Source of the DNA: CAJBVG01 sp044337515
Lineage (GTDB): Bacteria; Bacteroidota; Bacteroidia; Sphingobacteriales; Sphingobacteriaceae
Direction of reading: 5' to 3'
NCBI GenBank assembly: GCA_044337515.1
Contig: JBIINK010000057.1
Span: forward strand, 1 to 13,338
Length of the DNA: 13,338 bases
Within the stretch, counting starts at the first letter, position 1. Each line of letters opens with the position of its first letter. The position numbers and the translations under genes were made by a program. Below are positions 1 through 5,591 of the stretch, in pieces. The notes beneath the pieces are model-generated. The model did no database searches, was not told the DNA's origin, and saw nothing but the letters and a program-made list of their open reading frames with translations.

Positions 1-278
1 TTTCTGGGCAGTTAAATTCAATTAATTACAATTTGAACATCAGGAAAGAAGATTATAAAACTCAAAGTATTGTACTCAGCGATCTTGAAAATAAAAAACG
101 AAAAGTAGAAGTAAACTATGGCGGATATAAGATTTTCGAAGGGTACAACTTCCCATACTTAATTAGTTCGTTGGCAAGTTCTCAAAAAGAATCCTTATCA
201 TTGAATTTAGAATATGTAAAAGTTGAAAAAGTTAATAATTTAGAGTTCCCATTTACTATACCAAAGAAGTTTGACTAA
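1..278 (+). CDS. DUF4292 family protein, C-terminal end (5' end outside window)
   Basis: The reading frame is open from the window edge (first full codon at position 3) to the TAA at 276-278, giving about 91 C-terminal residues; no start is visible, so this is the tail of a longer gene. The tail alternates short beta-strand-like stretches and ends in a segment reading EFPFTIPKKFD. That ending, with a preceding YGGYKIFEGYNFPY stretch, is what I recall for the C terminus of DUF4292 proteins, which in Bacteroidota are usually predicted lipoproteins of unknown function resembling outer-membrane lipoprotein carriers. The lipobox would be upstream and cannot be seen. Its last 8 nt overlap the start of envC (271-278), so the two are probably co-transcribed and translationally coupled. 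The family call rests on a short fragment plus gene order; a different beta-rich envelope protein is possible. Confidence 0.65.
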   Translation, partial: SGQLNSINYNLNIRKEDYKTQSIVLSDLENKKRKVEVNYGGYKIFEGYNFPYLISSLASSQKESLSLNLEYVKVEKVNNLEFPFTIPKKFD

Positions 279-1521
279 GTTAAAATACATATTAACCCTT
301 ATTGTACTCTTTATTGGGGTTGGATTTGCTATTGCGCAAAACCAATCTAAAGATGATTTGCAGAGCAAGAAACGTCAATTAATTAAAGAGATTGAGCAGA
401 CCAACCGCATTCTTCGCGAAACTCAAAAAAATAAAAAAGCTACGCTTACGCAACTGAATGCATTAGTAAAGCAGATTCAAGTACGTGAACGTTTAATCAA
501 TACCATTAGCTCTGAAATTAGAATACTTGAAGGGCAGATTGGCAAAACAAATTCGGAGATTGATCAATTAAAAGATGAATTAGCACAATTGAAATTGGAG
601 TATGCGGCGATGATAAAATTCGCCTACCGAAATCAAAGTTCATACAATAAATTAATGTTTGTATTTGCGGCTACAAACTTTAATCAAGCTTATAAACGAT
701 TAAAGTACTTACAACAATTTTCCGAATACCGCCAAAAGCAAGCGCGTTATATAGAACAAGCTCAGAGCAAATTAGAAGATAAAATGCTTGATCTGGAAGA
801 TGACAAAAAAGACAAGAGTGTACTGTTAGTTGACGAGCAACAGGAGAAGGTGATTTTGGGTAAAGAGAAAAATCAACAAGAAACCATTGCTAAGCAACTC
901 ACAGTTAAAGAGTCGACATTGAAAAAACAAATCTCTGCTAAGCAAGCACAAACCAAAAAACTTGATCGTCAGATTGAAGATATAATCCGTAAAGAAATTG
1001 AAGCTGCCCGTAAAAAGGCAGAGGCAGATGCAAAAGCTAAAGGCACTAAAATGCCAACAGGCGATAAAAAAAGTTCATCAAACTTAGCATTAACACCCGA
1101 AGCACAGAAGTTGTCGAATAGCTTTACAAGTAACAAGGGTCGATTGCCATGGCCGGTTGAAAAAGGCACTATTGTAGAATATTTTGGTACACATGAGCAC
1201 CCACAATTAAAAGGGGTAATGGTTTCTAATAACGGTGTCGACATTAAAACGAATAAAGGGGCATCTGTAAGAGCGGTGTTTATCGGTAGGGTTTCTGGGG
1301 TAATTCAAATTGTAGGTGGATTATATGCCGTACTAATTAACCATGGAGAATACACAACTGTTTATTCAAATTTGAGTAGTGTTTCTGTGAAAATGGGTCA
1401 AGAAGTAACCACCAAGCAAAATATTGGTACAGTTGCCACTGACGAGGAGCTTTCTAGTATGGAATTACAGGTTTGGAAAGGAATTTCTAAGCTTAACCCT
1501 GTAGATTGGCTAGCTCGATAG
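271..1521 (+). CDS. envC: EnvC-like murein hydrolase activator (coiled coil plus degenerate LytM/M23 domain)
   Basis: The 416-residue product is a periplasmic regulator of peptidoglycan amidases at cell division, by family knowledge. Residues 1-23 form a signal peptide (hydrophobic ILTLIVLFIGVGFAIA, probable cleavage after AIAQ or nearby). Residues about 25-255 are charged, Lys/Glu/Gln-rich coiled coil, as in EnvC. Residues about 290-416 are a LytM (peptidase M23) fold. The zinc ligands of active LytM enzymes are mostly gone: the HxGxD motif reads NNGVD (Asn320, Asp324 kept), the YxHL position is Asn367, and the final HLH is Glu398-Leu-Gln400. Loss of ligands marks an activator, not an enzyme. 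The start is TTG at 271, inside the end of the upstream gene; no in-frame ATG lies nearby, and this start gives a complete signal peptide. A weak purine stretch (AAGAAG, 264-269) precedes it. The partner amidase is not in the window. Confidence 0.9.
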   Translation: MTKLKYILTLIVLFIGVGFAIAQNQSKDDLQSKKRQLIKEIEQTNRILRETQKNKKATLTQLNALVKQIQVRERLINTISSEIRILEGQIGKTNSEIDQLKDELAQLKLEYAAMIKFAYRNQSSYNKLMFVFAATNFNQAYKRLKYLQQFSEYRQKQARYIEQAQSKLEDKMLDLEDDKKDKSVLLVDEQQEKVILGKEKNQQETIAKQLTVKESTLKKQISAKQAQTKKLDRQIEDIIRKEIEAARKKAEADAKAKGTKMPTGDKKSSSNLALTPEAQKLSNSFTSNKGRLPWPVEKGTIVEYFGTHEHPQLKGVMVSNNGVDIKTNKGASVRAVFIGRVSGVIQIVGGLYAVLINHGEYTTVYSNLSSVSVKMGQEVTTKQNIGTVATDEELSSMELQVWKGISKLNPVDWLAR

Positions 1522-1563
1522 AGGATTGTCCCTATTTATTTCTTAATTAAGCAGAAAATAACC

Positions 1564-1571
1564 TATTTTTG
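1564..1571 (+). promoter_or_regulatory. Possible Bacteroidota -7 box upstream of tatA
   Basis: TATTTTTG fits the TAnnTTTG consensus of the Bacteroidota primary sigma factor and lies 18 nt before the tatA ATG, so a transcript would have a very short leader. No TTTG/TTG element is found at the expected 17-23 nt upstream, so the site is incomplete. It lies in the 68-nt envC-tatA gap, the only gap upstream of tatA-gatA long enough for a promoter. Confidence 0.3.
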
Positions 1572-1589
1572 TGTTTTAAATTCGTAATC

Positions 1590-1811
1590 ATGTTAAGTTC
1601 AACTTTATTATTATTAAATCTTGGTGGCCAAGAAGTTATTCTGATTGTAGCGTTAGCCTTATTATTATTTGGTGGGAAGAAAATTCCTGAATTAATGCGT
1701 GGATTAGGTAAAGGTATCAGAGAATTTAAAGATGCTTCTAACGGCGTTAAACGCGATATCGAAGAAAGCATGGAACAAAAAGATGCTGATAAATTAAATT
1801 CTGGCAAGTAA
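1590..1811 (+). CDS. tatA: Twin-arginine translocase subunit TatA/TatE
   Basis: With ATG 1590 as start the product has 73 residues. TatA is an inner-membrane protein that oligomerises to let folded proteins cross through the TatBC-type receptor. The sequence shows the family plan: a short N-terminal membrane helix (VILIVALALLLF, about residues 16-27), the hinge FGGKKIPEL with the invariant Phe-Gly, an amphipathic helix (RGLGKGIREFKDAS), and a charged, disordered tail. The frame stays open upstream to a TTG at 1569, but that would add seven unconserved residues and overlap the predicted -7 box, so I prefer the ATG. There is no Shine-Dalgarno. The gene sits 68 nt after envC and 25 nt before gatA; tatC is not in the window, as is common in Bacteroidota. 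TatA and TatE cannot be told apart here. Confidence 0.92.
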   Translation: MLSSTLLLLNLGGQEVILIVALALLLFGGKKIPELMRGLGKGIREFKDASNGVKRDIEESMEQKDADKLNSGK

Positions 1812-1836
1812 TCTTTTCCCTGTTTCTTAAACAAGT

Positions 1837-3267
1837 TTGAAATTGAAAAAATATCATTCATTAGCAGAGGTGCGTTCGGATATAAGTGAAGGTAAAACCA
1901 CTGTTAGCGCATTGGTTGATTATTACTTAGGCCGCATTGATGCACATGCTAACCTTAATGCATTCATTGAAGTTTATACAGAAGAGGCTAGAGCTCGCGC
2001 TTTAGTTATTGATGAGAAAATCCGTACTGGAAATGCAGGTAAATTAGCCGGCATGGTTGTCAGTATTAAAGATATGATTTGTTATAAAAATCATAAAGTT
2101 TCTGCATCATCAAAAATACTAGAAGGTTTCGAATCCCTATTTTCATCAACAGTTGTAGAGCGTATGTTAGCAGAAGATGCTATCATTATTGGTCGTTGTA
2201 ATTGCGATGAATTTGCAATGGGTGCTTCGAATGAAACTTCTACTTATGGATTAGTAAAAAACTACGATAATAACGATTTAGTTTCTGGTGGTTCATCAGG
2301 TGGCTCTGCAGTATCTGTGCAAGCAGACATGTGCTTAGCTTCCCTAGGTACCGATACTGGCGGCTCTGTTCGTCAGCCTGCCTCATTCTGTGGAGTCGTT
2401 GGATTAAAACCAACGTATGGTCGTGTTTCTCGTTGGGGAATTATTGCTTATGCTTCTTCATTTGATCAGGTTGGTCCGATAACCCATTCGGTTTCTGATG
2501 CTGCATTGTTATTAGAAGTAATCGCAGGTGAAGACGGTCATGATAGCACGGCTTCTAAAGAACTTGTTCCGCATTATTCTGAATCACTTACCCTAAATCA
2601 AAAACCTCGTATCGCTTATTTGTCAGAAGCAGTACACGGGCAAGGTATAGATCCTGAAGTGAAAGACATGATGCTTTCACAAATCAATAATTTACAAAAT
2701 GATGGTTTCGTAGTAGAAGAAGTGAACTTCCCTTTATTGAAGTACGCAGTACCTACTTATTATGTAATCACTACTGCTGAGGCTTCATCAAATTTATCGA
2801 GATATGATGGTGTGCATTTTGGATACCGTAGCAAAAATGCAACTGACCTAGAATCAACTTACAAAAAGTCGCGTTCTGAAGGTTTCGGCGAAGAAGTAAA
2901 ACGTAGAATTATGCTTGGTACATTCGTGCTAAGTGCGGGTTACTATGATGCCTATTATGCTAAAGCCCAAAAGGTTCGCCGATTAATTCGTGATACCTCA
3001 CTAGAACTATTATCGAATTACGACTTATTAATATTACCAACTGCACCTACAACCGCTTTTGCTCACGGAGAAAAAACAACTGATCCAGTAGTGATGTACT
3101 TAGCGGACATATTTACCGTTCAAGCTTCGTTAGCCGGGTTACCAGCGATTTCTATTCCAGCAGCAACCCATTCTAATGGGATGTCTATCGGTCTACAAAT
3201 CATCGGAAAACACTTTAAGGAGCAAGAAATGTTGAATTTTGCCAACTTTATAGAGCAAAAGCAGTAA
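1837..3267 (+). CDS. gatA: Asp-tRNA(Asn)/Glu-tRNA(Gln) amidotransferase subunit A
   Basis: The 476-residue product is the glutaminase subunit of the GatCAB complex, which releases ammonia from glutamine to convert Glu-tRNA(Gln) or Asp-tRNA(Asn) to the correct amide in the cytoplasm. It has the amidase-signature fold. The Ser-cisSer-Lys triad is visible as Lys78 (VVSIKDM), Ser153 (in SGGSSGGS) and Ser177 (in GTDTGGSVRQPA), with the spacing of characterised GatA proteins. The motifs GLKPTYGRVSRWG and GEDGHDSTAS favour GatA over a generic amidase. Length is normal. The start must be TTG: a stop at 1828 closes the frame upstream, the next in-frame Met is residue 73, and the N terminus is family-like. 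TTG 1843, two codons later, is an alternative. The gene follows tatA by 25 nt and is probably co-transcribed with it; gatB and gatC are elsewhere. Confidence 0.93.
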   Translation: MKLKKYHSLAEVRSDISEGKTTVSALVDYYLGRIDAHANLNAFIEVYTEEARARALVIDEKIRTGNAGKLAGMVVSIKDMICYKNHKVSASSKILEGFESLFSSTVVERMLAEDAIIIGRCNCDEFAMGASNETSTYGLVKNYDNNDLVSGGSSGGSAVSVQADMCLASLGTDTGGSVRQPASFCGVVGLKPTYGRVSRWGIIAYASSFDQVGPITHSVSDAALLLEVIAGEDGHDSTASKELVPHYSESLTLNQKPRIAYLSEAVHGQGIDPEVKDMMLSQINNLQNDGFVVEEVNFPLLKYAVPTYYVITTAEASSNLSRYDGVHFGYRSKNATDLESTYKKSRSEGFGEEVKRRIMLGTFVLSAGYYDAYYAKAQKVRRLIRDTSLELLSNYDLLILPTAPTTAFAHGEKTTDPVVMYLADIFTVQASLAGLPAISIPAATHSNGMSIGLQIIGKHFKEQEMLNFANFIEQKQ

Positions 3268-3292
3268 AAAAGCCTCATTTTTTGAAGATTTT

Positions 3293-3304
3293 TACTATTT
3301 TGCA
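3293..3304 (+). promoter_or_regulatory. Possible -7 promoter element upstream of the mltD-like gene
   Basis: TACTATTTTGCA resembles the TAnnTTTGCa -7 region of Bacteroidota promoters but has imperfect spacing between TA and TTTG, and no proper -33 TTTG at 17-23 nt upstream. It is the best candidate in the 70-nt gatA-mltD gap. A transcript from here would begin close to the hairpin at 3305-3319. Confidence 0.25.
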
Positions 3305-3319
3305 GGAATACACAATTCC
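3305..3319 (+). other. Small perfect inverted repeat in the mltD leader
   Basis: GGAAT-ACACA-ATTCC forms a perfect 5-bp stem with a 5-nt loop directly downstream of the candidate promoter and 18 nt before the start codon. It could be a 5' leader hairpin or an operator half-site pair. A stem this short may also arise by chance; there is no U-tract, so it is not a terminator. Confidence 0.35.
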
Positions 3320-3324
3320 AATGT

Positions 3325-3329
3325 AGGAG
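3325..3329 (+). promoter_or_regulatory. Shine-Dalgarno sequence deciding the mltD start
   Basis: AGGAG lies 8 nt upstream of ATG 3338, an ideal spacing, and 17 nt upstream of the alternative in-frame ATG 3347. It therefore favours the first ATG. This is the only convincing Shine-Dalgarno before any gene in the window, in line with its rare use in Bacteroidota. Confidence 0.5.
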
Positions 3330-3337
3330 CCATTTTA

Positions 3338-5401
3338 ATGATTAGGATGAAAAAAAATAAGATTGTCGTTTTAGCGATTATTATCATTTCTTTATTTCAG
3401 ATACAATTCGCTGAGGCTACTAATCGTCCTGTTAGAATTGTTAAGCCAGTTTCATTAGAAGACGACACTACATTCGTAGTTCCAGAAGTAGACCTTTCAC
3501 AACTCAATACTCCACCTCGTTTTGCAACAGAAGTTTACAAACGCAGATTGGATTCCATGACTCGTTTTATTCCTTTAGATTATAATGCACACGTTCAAGG
3601 ATATATTGATCTATACGCTTATCGTAAAAGAGAGCAAGTAGAACGTATGTTGGGATTGTCGGAATATTACTTCCCAATGATTGAAAAGGTTTTCAAAGAA
3701 TATAAAATACCTACCGAGTTTAAATATTTAGCCATCGTTGAGTCGGCATTAAACCCTTATGCTGTATCGCCTGTAGGCGCTACAGGGATGTGGCAGTTTA
3801 TGTTTACTACTGCAAAAATGTATGATCTAAACGTAACTTCACATATTGATGAACGTAGAGATCCGCTTTTAGCGACTCGTGCTGCAGCACAGTATTTTGT
3901 AGATATGTACAAGCGTTATGGCGATTGGTTATTAGTAATTGCAGCCTATAACTGTGGCCCAGGAAATGTAAATCGTGCTATACGAAAAGCTGGTGGTGGA
4001 CAAAAAACCTTCTGGGAAATTCGTCAGTATTTACCACAAGAAACAAGAGGTTATGTTCCTGCTTATATCGCAGCAAACTATATTATGAGTTGTGCGGAAA
4101 TGCATAATTTATATCCTGCTTATCCGAATTTTAGTTTCATGACAGATACGCTTCATATCTCTAAACCTGTTGCATTTAAAGACATTGAGCGCCTTTGTGG
4201 AGTTAATAGTGAAGAGTTGAAAATTTTAAATCCGATATTCAAAAAAGGATTTATTCCTGCTTATTCGGAAACCTATATGGTTAAAGTTCCTGCTACTCGC
4301 AGAGATTTAGTAGCCAGAAATAGAGATTCATTATATCGTTTATTCCCACAGGTATCAGCTGATCAAGAGTTTGTTTTGAACACGGATCCGATGGCTAAAT
4401 CAAGAACGATTTACAAAACACACGTGGTAAGAAAAGGTGAAACCTTAAGCAAGGTGGCTAATAAATATGATGTTGAAATACGTGATATTAAGAAGTGGAA
4501 TAACCTTAGTAAAAATGCACTTAAAAAAGGTCAACGTTTGAAAATTAAAAAACTTCTTCAAGCACCTACACCAGTTCCTGCTACAGCAATTGCTTCTTCA
4601 AGAAAAACAATTTCAACGGATACAAGTACTAATAATACAATTGAAAAACCGAAGGTTACTTATGAATATGTTACTCAAAATGTAACTAAAAAACATAAGG
4701 TAAAACGAGGTGAAAACTTAAGTGTTATTGCAGCTAAATACAATGTAGAATCAAGTGACATTAAAAAATGGAATCACCTGAAGTCTAATAAACTAATGGC
4801 TGGACAAGCATTGAATATTAAAACATCTGAAACTTTAAAGGTTGCTAAAAAAGTAAAATCGAAAAAAACTACAGACGAAATTGTTGAACAGAAATCAGAA
4901 CAAGTTGCTAGTAACACAACGACTGAATCAAAAGATCAACAAGAAGTAAAATCATCTACCGAAAACACTAAAGCGAATACTGAAATGGTGTTGGTGAAAG
5001 TAGAAAAGATTAAAAAATATAAAGTTCGCAAGGGTGACTATTTATCTACCATCGCTGAAAAAAATAAAGTAAGTGTGCAAGATTTACGTACATGGAATAA
5101 CATGAAAAAATCTATTGTTATACCAGGCCAAATATTAATCATCAAAAAAGTAGAAGATAAATTAGTAGCAAAATCTACAACTTCTGATAAGGAAGAAAAT
5201 AATACTATTGCAAAGAAAATTCCAGAGCGTAATTCTGATGAACAATATGTTTTCCATAAGGTAGAAAAAGGCGATACACTATACGGAATTGCTAAAAAAT
5301 ACGCTTGGATGACTGTAGAGAAGATTAAGGAATTAAATGGCTTAAAAGCAGGTGATGACCTTAAAGCTGGAATGATTCTAAAAATCTCTAAAAAGGGTTA
5401 A
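3338..5401 (+). CDS. mltD: MltD-like membrane-bound-type lytic transglycosylase with multiple LysM repeats
   Basis: The 687-residue product cleaves glycan strands of peptidoglycan to 1,6-anhydromuropeptides in the periplasm, by family knowledge. Residues 1-27 are a signal peptide (VVLAIIIISLF core, AEA before the likely cleavage); there is no lipobox Cys, unlike E. coli MltD, so it is probably soluble or wall-bound. The SLT domain spans about 108-250: catalytic Glu135 in VESALNPYAVSP, then GATGMWQFM (147-155) and AAYNCGPGNV (202-211). Four clear LysM repeats follow at about 361-404, 453-495, 561-603 and 640-684, separated by Ser/Thr/Lys-rich linkers; a degenerate LysM-like segment lies at about 275-318. 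LysM domains bind N-acetylglucosamine glycans. ATG 3338 is chosen because of the AGGAG upstream; ATG 3347 would also give a good signal peptide. It is flanked by gaps of 70 and 190 nt and may be transcribed alone. Confidence 0.92.
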   Translation: MIRMKKNKIVVLAIIIISLFQIQFAEATNRPVRIVKPVSLEDDTTFVVPEVDLSQLNTPPRFATEVYKRRLDSMTRFIPLDYNAHVQGYIDLYAYRKREQVERMLGLSEYYFPMIEKVFKEYKIPTEFKYLAIVESALNPYAVSPVGATGMWQFMFTTAKMYDLNVTSHIDERRDPLLATRAAAQYFVDMYKRYGDWLLVIAAYNCGPGNVNRAIRKAGGGQKTFWEIRQYLPQETRGYVPAYIAANYIMSCAEMHNLYPAYPNFSFMTDTLHISKPVAFKDIERLCGVNSEELKILNPIFKKGFIPAYSETYMVKVPATRRDLVARNRDSLYRLFPQVSADQEFVLNTDPMAKSRTIYKTHVVRKGETLSKVANKYDVEIRDIKKWNNLSKNALKKGQRLKIKKLLQAPTPVPATAIASSRKTISTDTSTNNTIEKPKVTYEYVTQNVTKKHKVKRGENLSVIAAKYNVESSDIKKWNHLKSNKLMAGQALNIKTSETLKVAKKVKSKKTTDEIVEQKSEQVASNTTTESKDQQEVKSSTENTKANTEMVLVKVEKIKKYKVRKGDYLSTIAEKNKVSVQDLRTWNNMKKSIVIPGQILIIKKVEDKLVAKSTTSDKEENNTIAKKIPERNSDEQYVFHKVEKGDTLYGIAKKYAWMTVEKIKELNGLKAGDDLKAGMILKISKKG

Positions 5402-5491
5402 TTCTAAAAAACTATTCTTAAAATTTCTTAAGTCGCTATTTATCAAAGTTTTTACTATTGATTACTTCTGCATTTTCGGAATCGTAATTAG

Positions 5492-5513
5492 GGAATTTAC
5501 GACCTAAAATTCC
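5492..5513 (+). terminator. Inverted repeat, possible terminator after the mltD-like gene
   Basis: GGAATTT and AAATTCC form a perfect 7-bp stem with an 8-nt loop, followed by the T-rich ATTTATTTT. It lies about 90 nt after the transglycosylase stop and 23 nt before the maeB -7 box, where a terminator would be expected. The stem has only two G-C pairs and the T-run is interrupted, so efficiency would be low; an operator is an alternative. Confidence 0.35.
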
Positions 5514-5535
5514 ATTTATTTTGCCTTGTTTTCGT

Positions 5536-5543
5536 TATATTTG
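5536..5543 (+). promoter_or_regulatory. Probable -7 promoter box for maeB-ruvA-sprA
   Basis: TATATTTG matches the TAnnTTTG Bacteroidota -7 consensus exactly and lies 48 nt before the maeB start, in the longest intergenic gap of the window. A clear -33 TTTG at 17-23 nt upstream is missing. Spacers of only 15 and 24 nt follow maeB and ruvA, so this would be the promoter of all three genes. The rest of the 190-nt gap holds only the two inverted repeats listed separately. Confidence 0.45.
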
Positions 5544-5555
5544 AGGCTTCACTAT

Positions 5556-5569
5556 CTGCCTAAAGGCAG
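5556..5569 (+). repeat. GC-rich palindromic hairpin in the maeB leader
   Basis: CTGCC-TAAA-GGCAG is a perfect 5-bp stem (extendable by a T-G pair) with a 4-nt loop, about 12 nt downstream of the -7 box and 22 nt before the maeB ATG. It is strikingly G/C-rich against an AT-rich gap. Palindromes built on CTGCC/GGCAG are, as I recall, scattered in many Bacteroidota genomes; only this copy is seen in the window. It may be a repetitive extragenic element or a leader hairpin that stabilises the mRNA or affects initiation. Confidence 0.5.
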
Positions 5570-5591
5570 GTGCTGATTAGAAATCAAAACA

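Noticed and set aside
1518..1535. Bulged hairpin ATAG(a)GG-attgt-CC-CTAT over the envC stop codon followed by a T-rich stretch, as a terminator
   Set aside because: The stem is short, bulged and AT-rich, overlaps coding sequence, and the T-run is broken; too weak to call.
1542..1551. Perfect 10-bp palindrome CTTAATTAAG upstream of tatA as an operator
   Set aside because: Similar TTAATT strings occur elsewhere in this AT-rich window; no second copy or partner half-site supports regulation.
1569..1589. TTG 1569 as an earlier tatA start
   Set aside because: It would prepend MCFKFVI, which is not TatA-like, and overlaps the candidate -7 box; ATG 1590 gives the normal N terminus.
3266..3283. A6-gcctca-T6 inverted repeat after gatA as an intrinsic terminator
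   Set aside because: The stem consists of A-T pairs only and would be unstable; no GC stem precedes the T-run.
5417..5432. CTTAA-aatttc-TTAAG just after the mltD-like gene as terminator
   Set aside because: Only five mostly A-T pairs and no T-tract; the repeat at 5492-5513 is a better candidate.
3289..5459. 11-nt direct repeat TTTTTACTATT at 3289-3299 and 5449-5459, both upstream of genes, as a shared regulatory site
   Set aside because: It is low-complexity AT-rich sequence, its distance to the two starts differs strongly, and the flanks do not match.
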